From Anseongella ginsenosidimutans (GTDB taxonomy: Bacteria > Bacteroidota > Bacteroidia > Sphingobacteriales > Sphingobacteriaceae): 64,000 bases of DNA. The notes below the pieces were generated by a model. The model ran no database searches. It saw only the letters and a list, made by a program, of their open reading frames with translations, and was not told where the DNA came from. The stretch's first letter is position 1; each line of letters starts with the position of its first letter. Location of the stretch: contig NZ_CP042432.1 of the NCBI RefSeq assembly GCF_008033235.1, forward strand, positions 2,914,001-2,978,000, in the 5' to 3' direction. Shown one piece after another: positions 34,879 to 44,333 of the stretch. The position numbers were made by a program, and so were the translations under genes.

Positions 34879-36303
34879 GTGAAATCAAAGAATCAGCCGG
34901 CCGAATACGCCATTGTGGATATTGAGACAACCGGGGGCTATGCCTCGGGGAGCAGCATTACAGAGATCGCTATCCTGGTGCATGACGGGGAGACGGTCGT
35001 GGAGCGTTTTGTGACCCTGGTAAATCCGAAAAAGGAGATACCGCTGCCTATTTTTGCGCTTACAGGCATTGATAATGAAATGGTGAGGGATGCGCCGGTT
35101 TTTGAGGAGATCGCCGGGAAGGTCTTTGAGATGCTGCAGGGGAGGGTATTCGTCGCCCATAGCGTTAATTTTGATTATTCTTTTGTCAGGCACCAGTTGG
35201 AGCAGGCCGGATATAAGTTTTCGGCGTCTAAATTGTGTACGGTCAGGCTGAGCCGGAAGATCAGGCAGGGCCTTCCTTCGTACAGCCTGGGTAATCTTTG
35301 CCATGTGCTAAGGATCCCGATTTCGGACCGGCACAGGGCGGGGGGCGATGCGGATGCTACGGCTATTTTATTTTCCCGGCTGCTGCAATGGGATACGGAA
35401 GGTGTTTTGCCTGCCATGCTGAAAAAGAACTCCGGGGAGCAGCGCCTGCCGCCGAACCTGCCACAGGAAGATTTTGATGCGCTGCCTTCTTGTCCGGGGG
35501 TTTACTATTTCCGAGACCGGGGCGGTAAAGTGATTTACGTAGGCAAGGCGGTGAATTTAAAGAAGCGGGTGGCTTCGCATTTTACCGGGCATAACCCGAA
35601 TCCGCAGCGACAGCATTTCCTGCGTAACATCTATAGTATTTCTTTTGAACCATGCGCGACCGAGCTGATGGCCCTTTTGCTGGAATGCCTGGAGATCAAA
35701 CGGCTCTGGCCAGCGTATAACCGGGCATTGAAGCGGTTCGAGCCGAAATTCGGGCTGTATTCATACGAAGATCAGAACGGTTATATACGCCTTGCTGTCG
35801 GGAAACTGGCGAAACATCAACATTGCATTCAACCCTTCGGCAGGCTTTATGATGCGGTGAAAACGCTGAATGCCCTGGTGGAACAGTTTCAGCTCGATCA
35901 TCGCCTGTGCGTTTTCGGGCTCGGGGAACCTCAGAAACCGGCCGGCTTCGTGCAAAGCGCATTGCTTTCAGCCGGGCAGGATACAGCGCTGCCTGATGCC
36001 GGGGAGTACAATGAACGGGTGAACCAGGCGCTGGATCACCTGCTGGAAAAGCAGCCCACCTTCGCTATCCTGGACAAGGGCCGGGATGAGGCCGAAAAAA
36101 GCTGCATTTGGGTAGAAAAAGGTAACTTTTATGCTATGGGTTATTTTTCCGCCGAAAGCGACCTGACCGAACCCGAAGACATCAGGGATTCCCTGCAGCG
36201 ATGCCCATCCAACTATTACTCGATGCAGCTTATTTACACCTTCGCAGAAAGATACCCGGGAAAAGTACTGACATTTGCGCGCAATTCATTTGTCCTGGCT
36301 TGA
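34879..36303 (+). CDS. DnaQ-like exonuclease fused to a GIY-YIG (UvrC/Cho-like) nuclease
   Basis: 474 residues starting at GTG. Residues 10-170 form a DEDDh exonuclease: DIETTG (Asp14, Glu16), NFD (Asp99) and the His152/Asp157 pair in DRHRAGGDAD. Residues 200-285 form a GIY-YIG nuclease with GVYYFRD, VIYVGKAVNLKKRV (Arg230) and the conserved Glu in LLECLEIK. The rest (about 290-474) is a UvrC-like accessory region. This exonuclease-UvrC-N fusion is known in Bacteroidota and Actinobacteria and probably acts in nucleotide excision repair, like Cho of E. coli. Confidence 0.92.
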   Translation: MKSKNQPAEYAIVDIETTGGYASGSSITEIAILVHDGETVVERFVTLVNPKKEIPLPIFALTGIDNEMVRDAPVFEEIAGKVFEMLQGRVFVAHSVNFDYSFVRHQLEQAGYKFSASKLCTVRLSRKIRQGLPSYSLGNLCHVLRIPISDRHRAGGDADATAILFSRLLQWDTEGVLPAMLKKNSGEQRLPPNLPQEDFDALPSCPGVYYFRDRGGKVIYVGKAVNLKKRVASHFTGHNPNPQRQHFLRNIYSISFEPCATELMALLLECLEIKRLWPAYNRALKRFEPKFGLYSYEDQNGYIRLAVGKLAKHQHCIQPFGRLYDAVKTLNALVEQFQLDHRLCVFGLGEPQKPAGFVQSALLSAGQDTALPDAGEYNERVNQALDHLLEKQPTFAILDKGRDEAEKSCIWVEKGNFYAMGYFSAESDLTEPEDIRDSLQRCPSNYYSMQLIYTFAERYPGKVLTFARNSFVLA

Positions 36304-36400
36304 AGCGCTTGTTTGTGCTGTAGTGAAGCGCTTGTCTCCTGAAATAATTAAAGGTGGAGGGATCGGGTATAGAAATTTTTCCAACACCCGCAGATATTGC

Positions 36401-36408
36401 TATGTTTG
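36401..36408 (+). promoter_or_regulatory. TAnnTTTG -7 box before the GxGYxYP gene
   Basis: TATGTTTG, a full consensus match, lies 20 nt before ATG 36429. It supports that ATG over the longer frame that would begin at 36354, because the box lies inside that extension. Confidence 0.55.
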
Positions 36409-36428
36409 CCTCGCCTGACCAGTATAAA

Positions 36429-38372
36429 ATGAAGAATACTACATTATTAATACGTTTTTCCCTCGGAATTCTTTTAACCTGCATTTCCATAAGCAGCATT
36501 TCAGCAAGCGGTATTTTTGAAAACCCTGTTTCCGGCGGTTCCAATCCCCGATTACCACCTATTGGCCTTTTCGACCTGGGTTATACGTTAAAGCTGGATA
36601 TGAGTAAACCGGAGAATGTACGCCGGGCCTGGGACGAGGTACACGCGTTGGCCACCTTGCAGGGGATTGTGAACCGGGAAAAGCCGCTGTTATATTATTT
36701 CTATATAGAGAATGAAGGGATCAATATTGACCGGTACTGGTGGCAGTGGTATCGTGCGGCGGGACGATGGCTGAACGGGAGGGATACCCTCGTGCATCAT
36801 TCGCTGGAAGAAGTGGTGACGGCTTACCTGCCTTATATCAAGGGAGCGGTAATATATGACCCTAAGGTAGCCGCTACCAGTAATGTGGCCTCATCGCTTG
36901 CCGGAGCCGAAGATATAATTGCCGTTCGGTATGATACCACAGAAGGAAGCCTGTACCGCCGGATCATCCTGGAGGGCCCCAGGGTACCGGTGAAGATTTG
37001 GCTGCTGCACGAAAACGATCAATCCCTGTTTACCGGCAGAGGCACCATTCCGGGAACCTCCCTGCCTTCTACCGGTTCCGCCAAGAACGATGCCTACCGC
37101 TGGTACCTGGAACATTATATGAAGGCCGGCCGGTTTAATTCCCGGTATGGCGCTTATTATATTGACCAGCAATGGATGAAGAAGCCTACCGCGACGCGGC
37201 TGAACCATCATACGCTTTCTAATCACGATTTTTTTGTAAGCCGCCGCGGATTTTTCTTTGATCTGAGCCCCTGGGGGGATGAGCCGGCAACCGATGAACC
37301 AGGACAGAAGCCGGGAACCGATCTGGAAACCCTTAAACGTTTTCTGCTCACCGCTTATAAAAAGAACGACGGAAAGAAAATGTGCTACATAGGCGGTTTT
37401 CCGCCCTGGGCTTTTAAATACACGAAACACGCGGGAGGCGGGCATGACGATGTTCCTACCGAATGGGAATATTCGCGCATCATCAGCGCCTATAATGCCT
37501 TTAAAGATGCCGATGCGATCGGCTACGGCGCACTGGCGAATGCCTCCTTTTGGCAGCATTTTCCACTGAAGAAACATTACCGGCAGGAATGGGTAAGCAA
37601 GGCGGAATTAAAAGAACGCGGCTACCTGGACGAGAAAGGGAAACTGCAGCTGAATGGCAGGCAATTTATGATCTTTTATGTAGGCGATTACGATGCAGCT
37701 TCCTGGGTGTCGCAAACTACACCCACTATCTGGGATGCGCCGGGCAGGGGCACGCTTCCTTTAATGTGGTGCATCAGCCCGGTGCTGGAAGAAAGGGTAC
37801 CCCATGCGCTGGCCTACCAGCGGGAAACAGCGTCCCCCAATGATTATTTTGCCGCTGCTGATAACGGCGCCGGTTACCTGATGCCGGGCATGTTGCAGGA
37901 ACCACGTCCTGTCTCCGGACTGCCCGGCGGATTGAAAGCCTGGGGCGATCATTGCATACCCTATTACAAACGCTGGGACCTGAGCATTACCGGGTTTATC
38001 ATTGACGGGGAAGCGCCCGGACTGAATGAACAGGGCCTGGATCAATATGCACGGTTCAGCCCCAACGGAATCGTTCCGCAAAAAGTGCCGCTAACACTGC
38101 TGCATGGAAATATGCCGGTGCTTCGGGCGGATTACGATGTGAATCAAAGCGATCCTGGCGAGGCCGCGCACCTGATCCTGGATCGCATAGATAAGCGTCC
38201 CGTTCCCTTTCACTGGTTCCGGAATATCCTTAAAAAGCCCGGATGGTACACGCAGGTGATGCAGGAGGTAAAAAAGCTGGATCCCAGCGTGGAATTGCTG
38301 GATGCGCCCACTTTTTTCGAGCTGTACAGGATCTGGCTGAAAGAATCAGAAGAAGAGCCTGCCGGAGATTAG
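36429..38372 (+). CDS. Secreted GxGYxYP-family protein (putative glycoside hydrolase)
   Basis: 647 residues with a signal peptide (MKNTTLLIRFSLGILLTCIS). The large N-terminal part matches the family start (LATLQGIVNREKPLLYY), and the C-terminal half has the naming motif as NGAGYLMPG near 472, with GDYDAASW, GWYTQVM and other family blocks. GxGYxYP proteins occur in Bacteroidota and Planctomycetes and are predicted to act on carbohydrates, but no activity is proven. No glycan-use genes (SusC/SusD) are adjacent. Confidence 0.85.
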   Translation: MKNTTLLIRFSLGILLTCISISSISASGIFENPVSGGSNPRLPPIGLFDLGYTLKLDMSKPENVRRAWDEVHALATLQGIVNREKPLLYYFYIENEGINIDRYWWQWYRAAGRWLNGRDTLVHHSLEEVVTAYLPYIKGAVIYDPKVAATSNVASSLAGAEDIIAVRYDTTEGSLYRRIILEGPRVPVKIWLLHENDQSLFTGRGTIPGTSLPSTGSAKNDAYRWYLEHYMKAGRFNSRYGAYYIDQQWMKKPTATRLNHHTLSNHDFFVSRRGFFFDLSPWGDEPATDEPGQKPGTDLETLKRFLLTAYKKNDGKKMCYIGGFPPWAFKYTKHAGGGHDDVPTEWEYSRIISAYNAFKDADAIGYGALANASFWQHFPLKKHYRQEWVSKAELKERGYLDEKGKLQLNGRQFMIFYVGDYDAASWVSQTTPTIWDAPGRGTLPLMWCISPVLEERVPHALAYQRETASPNDYFAAADNGAGYLMPGMLQEPRPVSGLPGGLKAWGDHCIPYYKRWDLSITGFIIDGEAPGLNEQGLDQYARFSPNGIVPQKVPLTLLHGNMPVLRADYDVNQSDPGEAAHLILDRIDKRPVPFHWFRNILKKPGWYTQVMQEVKKLDPSVELLDAPTFFELYRIWLKESEEEPAGD

Positions 38373-38418
38373 TGACGGGTATCGTTAACCTTTTCCCTAT
38401 TGTCTTGTTATTACACCC

Positions 38419-39165
38419 ATGACAAATGCTAAAATGAAGGTTGAAGTATGGAGCGACATCATGTGTCCCTTCTGCTATATTGGCAAACGTAATTATGAAG
38501 CCGCCCTGGAACAATTCACCGGGAAAGAAAACGTGGAAATTGTGTGGAAGAGCTTCCAGCTGGATCCTTCCATCCCGGAGGCTTCCACGGAAAATGCATC
38601 ATCACCTGTAAAGCAAAATATATCGCAATACCTGGCGGACCGCAAAGGGATTAGCTATGAAGAGGCGGCGGAAATGAATGCAGCAGTGACGGAAATGGCA
38701 AAAAGCGCCGGCCTTGATTATCACCTCGACAAAGCCGTGGTGGCCAATTCCTTTAAAGCGCACCGGGTAATCCAGATGGCCAAGACAAAAGGATCAGGAG
38801 ATCTGGCTGAAGAAAACTTCTTCAAAGCCTATTTTACGGAAGGACAGGATCTCGGGAATACAGAAGTGCTGATGGAAGCCGGACTGAAAACCGGGCTTTC
38901 GGAAGCGGAGGTGAAGGAATCCCTTAGTAATGACGAATATGCCTACCGTGTAAAACAGGATATTACCGAAGCAGGCCAATTGGGAATACAAGGTGTTCCG
39001 TTTTTCGTCTTCAACCGGAAATACGCAATTTCAGGCGCCCAGCCGCCCGCCGCCTTTTTGCAAACCCTGGAAAAAGCCCTTGCTGAATGGAAAAAAGAAC
39101 ATCCCGTTTCCCCTTTTGACGTTACGGGCGGGCCGTCCTGTACTCCTGACGGGAACTGTGATTGA
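38419..39165 (+). CDS. DsbA-family oxidoreductase (FrnE-like)
   Basis: 248 residues without a signal peptide. SDIMCPFCYIGKRNYE holds the active-site CPFC (Cys16, Cys19); the helical insertion and GVPFFVFNRKYAISGAQP (cis-Pro loop) match the FrnE subgroup of cytoplasmic DsbA-like proteins, linked to oxidative-stress tolerance. The C-terminal CTPDGNC adds a further Cys pair, seen in some FrnE relatives. Single gene. Confidence 0.93.
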   Translation: MTNAKMKVEVWSDIMCPFCYIGKRNYEAALEQFTGKENVEIVWKSFQLDPSIPEASTENASSPVKQNISQYLADRKGISYEEAAEMNAAVTEMAKSAGLDYHLDKAVVANSFKAHRVIQMAKTKGSGDLAEENFFKAYFTEGQDLGNTEVLMEAGLKTGLSEAEVKESLSNDEYAYRVKQDITEAGQLGIQGVPFFVFNRKYAISGAQPPAAFLQTLEKALAEWKKEHPVSPFDVTGGPSCTPDGNCD

Positions 39166-39227
39166 TTCGCGCCCTCCCTTTATGAAGATTTTTCGGAAAA
39201 GTAACCTTTAACCTATCTGCCGGCCGG

Positions 39228-39335
39228 CCTCCGTCCCTGGCTGGACCTTCGTCCCTGGCTGGACCTTCGTCCCTGGCCGGACCTTCGTCCCTGGCCGGAC
39301 CTCCATCCCCGTCCGTACTTTCGTCCCGGCCGGCC
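39228..39335. repeat. Minisatellite, 18-bp unit, about 6 copies
   Basis: The unit CCTTCGTCCCTGGCTGGA repeats in register at 39228, 39246, 39264 and 39282 with one or two changes (GCT/GCC, CTT/CTC); two further decayed units run to 39335. It fills the gap between the FrnE gene and the siderophore receptor promoter. On the minus strand the period of 6 codons gives an Arg/Gly/Gln-rich frame, which I take as a by-product. Confidence 0.92.
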
Positions 39336-39404
39336 CCTGTTCAGGTGCAGAGGCCCCTTCTTTTCAATTTCCCCCCGGGACATGGGTAAATTCAAGACTT
39401 ATAT

Positions 39405-39412
39405 TATATTTG
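39405..39412 (+). promoter_or_regulatory. TAnnTTTG -7 box of the siderophore-receptor operon
   Basis: TATATTTG ends 29 nt before the receptor ATG. No clear Fur-type dyad was recognised near it. Confidence 0.55.
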
Positions 39413-39441
39413 CCGCTACTTATAATTAGTCTTAATAAAGC

Positions 39442-41910
39442 ATGAACAAATATTACTTTTTGCTGTCTGCATTCTTGTTCGCCTTGGGCGGGAAGGCATA
39501 CGGGCAGGACTATTCAATCAGGGGGACGGTTATCGCGGCCAGCGATCAACGGCCGCTTAGCGGGGTAACAATTTCACTTTCGGAAGAAAGGCCGGGCGGT
39601 GTATCCGAAATGAAACTGCGCCGGGTTTCCGGCAGCGAAGGGGAATTTTCGTTTTCAGGGCTTGAGCCGGGAGCCTACCTGCTGACTTTTTCTTCCCTGG
39701 GTTATGAAGAAACGCGGGTAGAAGCGAAGGTGCCTCAGGACGAACCGCTTACTGTCATTATGGTGGAAAGCGCCAGCCAGCTGCAGGCGGTTGAAATCGT
39801 GGGGCGGAAAGAACAGGACTACAAGAATACTTCCTCTTTTTCCGGCACAAAAACAGAGACGCCGGTTAAATACGTGCCTCAGGCGATCAGTTACGTGACC
39901 AAAGAAGTGATTGAGGATCAGCAGGCATTCAAGGTAGGTGAAGTGCTTAAAAATATCAGCGGAACCAACTATTTTTCTTACTACAACAATGATGTTTCCA
40001 TTCGCGGGTTCCGGGCCGGTAACGGTTTGATCAACGGGCTCAGAACGGCTACCACGAGCTGGTCACAGGCCTTGCTTCCGAACGTGGAACGCATAGAAGT
40101 GATCAAAGGGCCGGCTTCGGCCTTGTTCGCCAATACCGATCCGGGCGGGACGGTAAATACGGTGACAAAAAAGCCCCTGGATGAAAACAGGAAATCCGTG
40201 GCTTTTGCTACGGGAAGTTATAATACCTATCGGGTGACGGGCGATTTTACGGGGCCCATGAACGAATCCCGCACACTCCTTTACCGCCTGAACCTGGCAT
40301 ACCAGAATGCGGAATCCTTCCGGGTACTGCAGGGCGGCGAAGACATGGTGATCGCGCCCTCTGTTTCTTTTATACCCAATGACCGCACCCAGGTTAATAT
40401 TGATTTCGTTTACTCCAAAACCAAGTCAAAGCTGGACCGGGGCCAGCCGATTTTCGCTGCTTCGGCAGGTACCGATCTTTATTCGACTCCCATTTCCTTC
40501 GCCATTGGAAAAATGAACGACTTTGCCAACGAGCTTAGCCTTTTTACGACGGCTTCCCTTCGGCATAAATTCACTGACAAGCTAACCTTCAACGCTTCCT
40601 ATATGAAATTTCTGTACGAGGAAGATCTGCTGGAACACCGGACGTCCAACCGGTATGCGACGGATGCCGATGGAAATGAATTGCCGACTTTGATGGAAAT
40701 GCAAACGATCCGGCGGATGCGCAAGAATTACAGCGATAATATTACCCTTTATTTCGTAGCGGATCTTGAATCCGGACCGGTTAGCCATAAATTACTGGTG
40801 GGGTACGATTATATTCAGAATTTATCCCCGGTGGGGGGGTCAAACTACAACGCAAACGGGTATCGGAACGCGGCGAATACCGCTTCGATCGGGCCCTACG
40901 ATCCTGACCGGCGGAACGAATTCCTGATCGTGGATAATATGCCGGTACCCAATGTGCCCCATTTTAGCCTGGAGGACCCGGATTATTCCATTTCCGAGAT
41001 ATCCGGCTATTTCAACGTTTCCAGCCCGCAGGCCGTCACCAAATATTTTGTCAACGGGATATATATCCAGGATCAGATCAAATGGGGAAAGCTGCAGGCT
41101 TTGCTAAGCCTCCGGCAGGAATATTATACGGATATCCTGAATTACGAGGAAGAAGATGCGGAAGAAGTTCAGCAGAAAGCGCTCATTCCGCGCATTGGCC
41201 TGGTGTACACGCCTGTGGAACCGGTAAGCATCTATGCAACTTACGCGGAAGGCTACCAGCCCCAGGGAGCCGGCGTGATCGGTGATCCGGAAATTTATGG
41301 CGGCCCCTTTGACCCCCTGACCAGCACCATGCTGGAGGGAGGCGCCAAAGCCGAATTCTTTTCGGCCAACCTGGCCGTGAACCTGGCAGTATATCATATT
41401 GAGCAGAATAATATTCTTATCAACGCCGGTGATGCCGGTAATCCTGAACTGTTAAGAGCGATCGGCCAGGAACAGGCAAGAGGGGTAGAGCTGGATGTCT
41501 ATGGTAAAGTGCTTCCCAATCTGAGCCTCACAGCCAATTTTTCGTATAATGAAACCAAAATTACCGAAAGTAAGGACGAATCGGAAATTGGTAAACTGCT
41601 GCCGAACGCCCCGAAAAACCAGGGAGGTCTCTGGGCGAAATATACCTTTACCCTTCCGGCGCTGAAAGGCATTGGCATAGGAGCAGGTGCGAATTACGTG
41701 AGCGAGCGTAATACTATGGATGATAATCTTCAATTGCCCGCTTACGTGGTTTACGACGCTGCTTTATACTATACGGTTGATAAATTCAAATTGTCCGCTA
41801 ACCTGAACAATATATTCAATAAAATTCACTGGGTAGGCGGTTATAATTTCCGGCGGCTGTTCCCGGGAACTCCCAGGAATTTCCTCGTAGGGGTGGCGTA
41901 TACCTTTTAA
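39442..41910 (+). CDS. TonB-dependent siderophore receptor
   Basis: 822 residues. Signal peptide (to about 21, AYGQ), a CarboxypepD_reg domain (about 25-110: IRGTVIAASDQRPLSGVTIS), the plug (about 135-250: VPQAISYVTKEVIEDQQ, VSIRGFRAG, VERIEVIKGPASALFANTDP) and a 22-strand barrel ending in the aromatic VAYTF. This layout matches ferric-siderophore receptors of the FhuE/FpvA group. It is 2 nt from a PepSY membrane protein, which fits iron release or reduction after uptake. Confidence 0.95.
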   Translation: MNKYYFLLSAFLFALGGKAYGQDYSIRGTVIAASDQRPLSGVTISLSEERPGGVSEMKLRRVSGSEGEFSFSGLEPGAYLLTFSSLGYEETRVEAKVPQDEPLTVIMVESASQLQAVEIVGRKEQDYKNTSSFSGTKTETPVKYVPQAISYVTKEVIEDQQAFKVGEVLKNISGTNYFSYYNNDVSIRGFRAGNGLINGLRTATTSWSQALLPNVERIEVIKGPASALFANTDPGGTVNTVTKKPLDENRKSVAFATGSYNTYRVTGDFTGPMNESRTLLYRLNLAYQNAESFRVLQGGEDMVIAPSVSFIPNDRTQVNIDFVYSKTKSKLDRGQPIFAASAGTDLYSTPISFAIGKMNDFANELSLFTTASLRHKFTDKLTFNASYMKFLYEEDLLEHRTSNRYATDADGNELPTLMEMQTIRRMRKNYSDNITLYFVADLESGPVSHKLLVGYDYIQNLSPVGGSNYNANGYRNAANTASIGPYDPDRRNEFLIVDNMPVPNVPHFSLEDPDYSISEISGYFNVSSPQAVTKYFVNGIYIQDQIKWGKLQALLSLRQEYYTDILNYEEEDAEEVQQKALIPRIGLVYTPVEPVSIYATYAEGYQPQGAGVIGDPEIYGGPFDPLTSTMLEGGAKAEFFSANLAVNLAVYHIEQNNILINAGDAGNPELLRAIGQEQARGVELDVYGKVLPNLSLTANFSYNETKITESKDESEIGKLLPNAPKNQGGLWAKYTFTLPALKGIGIGAGANYVSERNTMDDNLQLPAYVVYDAALYYTVDKFKLSANLNNIFNKIHWVGGYNFRRLFPGTPRNFLVGVAYTF

Positions 41911-41912
41911 CC

Positions 41913-43247
41913 ATGAGTTCCGGCAACCCGAACAAAAAAGGGAACAACCGCCTGCTGTGGCGTATTCACCACTGGGCAGGCCTATATACCGGAATTCTGA
42001 TCGGAGTGCTGAGCCTTACGGGCGCTATAGCCGTTTTTATCCCCGAAATTGACGCGTTTATAAAGAAAGTACATTATAACGCAGTTTCCTCACCTTCAGC
42101 AACTGGCCGGCCTGAATTCAGCCGCTCCCTGTCCGGCCTCTTGCAGAAATACCCGGATTTGAAATCACTTTCGGTTGAAATACCGGAACAGGTCGGGGAA
42201 GCGGGCGAAATAAATCTTTTTGTCCCCACCGAAGAAGGCAACCACACACTGGCCTTTTTCGTGGATATGGGAAATGATCGGGTTTTAGGGAGCCGGATAC
42301 ACCAAAACAGTTTAGCCAATTACATGCGGCAGATGCATGTACGCCTCTATGACGGTTACTGGGGCAGGCAACTGGTTGGGCTGGGTGGTGTTGCGCTTAC
42401 CGTCCTGGTCGTTACGGGTTTGCTGATCTACGGGAATTTCATGAAAAGGCAGGCCTTTCCCAAAATCCGGAAGGGGAGGGGGCAGCGAATCGCCTGGGCT
42501 GACTGGCATAAGATACTGGGTATTGGCGCCCTCGCTTTTAACCTCGTGATCGCGCTTACCGGCGCCTGGCTGGGATTACAGCCGGTTTTAATGGACTGGC
42601 TGAATATGAAAATACCCAATGCCTATTCGGCGGAAGTGGTCATGGAGGCCGGTCACGACCGCGAGTTAACGGTTAACTGGGATCAGGCTTTTGCTACGGC
42701 GCACCAGGCCTTCCCCGAACTGCAGATTAGCCAGGCGAGCCCTTCGGTGAACGGATCGGCGACCATCACTTTCCGCGGAAGCATCAGGGGAACCCTGTAC
42801 GAAAGAAGGGCGAATGTATTGGTGCTTTCCAAGAAAACGCTGGAGCCGGTTTATAAATACGATGTCAGGGAACAGCCCGCGGCGCATAAGTTCTTTTATC
42901 TCCAGGAAGCCCTCCATTTTGGCGATTTCGGCGGTCTTGCATTGAAATTGCTATATGCCATTCTGGGCCTGGTGAGTGGCTTCCTTTCCATCAGCGGATT
43001 TGTAGTTTATCTCTGCAGAACCCGGAAGAAGGTGCCCGAACGGTCTTCATTGAAAATAACCGTCGTGTACTGTCTTGTCATTATTCTGCTCCTGGTCATT
43101 GCCGCCCTGGTGAGCCTCTTTATTGGTTACGCGCCCGCCGCCCTGGGGGCCGCTATTTTTATTAACGGTTTGCTGCTGGCGCTGGTACTATCCGCGCTGC
43201 TGAACTATCTGTTCAAGAAATTTAGCAAAGGAAAGGCGGCATTATGA
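41913..43247 (+). CDS. PepSY-associated membrane protein (iron uptake)
   Basis: 444 residues with about 4-5 membrane helices. RIHHWAGLYTGILIGVLSLTGAIAVFIPEID opens the PepSY_TM domain with its conserved His pair; WHKILGIGALAFNLVIALTGAWLG repeats it, and a periplasmic PepSY region lies between. Such proteins sit behind TonB receptors and are thought to reduce or release ferric siderophores at the inner membrane. Its end overlaps the next small gene by 4 nt. Confidence 0.93.
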   Translation: MSSGNPNKKGNNRLLWRIHHWAGLYTGILIGVLSLTGAIAVFIPEIDAFIKKVHYNAVSSPSATGRPEFSRSLSGLLQKYPDLKSLSVEIPEQVGEAGEINLFVPTEEGNHTLAFFVDMGNDRVLGSRIHQNSLANYMRQMHVRLYDGYWGRQLVGLGGVALTVLVVTGLLIYGNFMKRQAFPKIRKGRGQRIAWADWHKILGIGALAFNLVIALTGAWLGLQPVLMDWLNMKIPNAYSAEVVMEAGHDRELTVNWDQAFATAHQAFPELQISQASPSVNGSATITFRGSIRGTLYERRANVLVLSKKTLEPVYKYDVREQPAAHKFFYLQEALHFGDFGGLALKLLYAILGLVSGFLSISGFVVYLCRTRKKVPERSSLKITVVYCLVIILLLVIAALVSLFIGYAPAALGAAIFINGLLLALVLSALLNYLFKKFSKGKAAL

Positions 43248-43492
43248 AGAAACATCATGTACCCACCGAGCATTATTATATTCCGCTGGGATTGTTTTTG
43301 CTCAATTGCTGCCTGGTCCACTTTCTTTTCCTCTTAGTTGCCGGCGCATCGTATGCTGTTTCCTATAAAACAGCCGTGGGAGCAGCGGGTCTGGCGCTTA
43401 TCTTTACCATTGCCGGGAAAAGCCGGTCAGGAATTTTGCTGGCATCATTGTTTTATATTCTTTTACTGCTTTACCCGCTTTTATTTTCATAA
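43244..43492 (+). CDS. Small membrane protein of the siderophore operon
   Basis: 82 residues with three predicted membrane helices (LGLFLLNCCLVHFLFLLVAG, VGAAGLALIFTIAG, GILLASLFYILLLLYPLLF). Start overlaps the PepSY stop (ATGA), so it is the third operon gene and likely an accessory of the PepSY protein. No family recognised. Confidence 0.75.
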   Translation: MKKHHVPTEHYYIPLGLFLLNCCLVHFLFLLVAGASYAVSYKTAVGAAGLALIFTIAGKSRSGILLASLFYILLLLYPLLFS

Positions 43493-43637
43493 TCGATTGT
43501 GCGGGTGTTTTATCGATTGTGCGGGTGTTTTATCGCTTGTGCGGGTGTTTTTACTGCTTGTGCGGGTGTTTTTACTGCTTGTGCGGGGTGTTTTTTATTG
43601 CTTTTGCGTGGCCGTTATCGCTTATGCGGATACTTTT
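43492..43637. repeat. Minisatellite, 20-23-bp unit, about 7 copies
   Basis: Units of the type ATCGATTGTGCGGGTGTTTT start at 43492, 43512, 43532, 43553, 43574, 43597 and 43617. The first two are identical; later ones vary mainly in the T-run (4 to 6 T) and in ATCGA/ATCGC/ACTGC. It starts at the stop codon of the operon's last gene and fills the gap to the convergent hydroxylase gene. Confidence 0.92.
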
Positions 43638-43664
43638 ATCGATTGCTTGGGGCAATTCTTTTTT

Positions 43665-44333
43665 TTAACTAATTTTCTGTTTTCGTTCAAAAAGCAGATC
43701 CCTGACCTTTTGCGGGTCTTCTTTTTCCTTTTTCAGGTCGAAACGGGTTTGAAAAACCCAGTCCCATAAGGTGGAGCTTACTCCGAAACCGAGTTCTTCG
43801 TTTTTATAGTGATGCAGGTGATGGTTTCGCCAAAGGGGCTTCATCCATTTGAAGGGAGGCGCCCATGCATGAATAGCATAATGCATGCTGGCATAAAGCA
43901 GATAGCCGAAAACGAAGCCCGGAAAAAACACAAAGGCATTTTCCCGCATCGCCAGGTAACACAGGGTAAATAAGACCGAAACGATCAGCAGGCTGGGAAC
44001 AGGAGGCATAAAGAGCCGCTGCCTGTCGCGCGGGTACTCGTGATGATTGCCATGAAGCACGTAGGCAAACCGCCGCATCCTGGGTTCGTCGCTTATCCAG
44101 TGAAAAACATACCGGTGCGCGATGTATTCAAAAAGCGTCCAGCAGAATATCGCCCCGGTGAAGAGCAGAAAGATCTTTAGCAGTGAAAACTGAAGGGTAT
44201 CATGACTGTACCAGAGCAGGTATGCGATAGCCGGTAAGTACATTCCCCAAATTATCAGCGGGTTCGCTTTTGTAAGCAATTCCAGGTAAGGATTCTTAAA
44301 GAGTCGCGCCTGCCCTTTATTGTGAATTTTCAT
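43665..44333 (-). CDS. Sterol desaturase / fatty acid hydroxylase family protein
   Basis: 222 residues with about four membrane helices. The histidine clusters of di-iron membrane hydroxylases are present: HRYVFH, HGNHHEYP, HYAIH and NHHLHHY. The order and short length match fatty acid 2-hydroxylase (Scs7-like) proteins, which in Bacteroidota may hydroxylate sphingolipid or ornithine-lipid acyl chains. Its start overlaps the stop of a START-type lipid-binding gene, pointing to a lipid-modification pair. Confidence 0.9.
   Translation of the reverse strand: MKIHNKGQARLFKNPYLELLTKANPLIIWGMYLPAIAYLLWYSHDTLQFSLLKIFLLFTGAIFCWTLFEYIAHRYVFHWISDEPRMRRFAYVLHGNHHEYPRDRQRLFMPPVPSLLIVSVLFTLCYLAMRENAFVFFPGFVFGYLLYASMHYAIHAWAPPFKWMKPLWRNHHLHHYKNEELGFGVSSTLWDWVFQTRFDLKKEKEDPQKVRDLLFERKQKIS

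Noticed and set aside
39213-39395. 60-residue Arg/Gly-rich frame on the minus strand through the 18-bp repeats
   Set aside because: The repeated RRSGQG pattern follows only from the repeat period being a multiple of three; no promoter or conserved flank supports a gene.
43338-43769. 143-residue plus-strand frame through the second minisatellite
   Set aside because: It overlaps two better-supported genes, and its Cys/Phe/Leu-rich middle is just the translated repeat.
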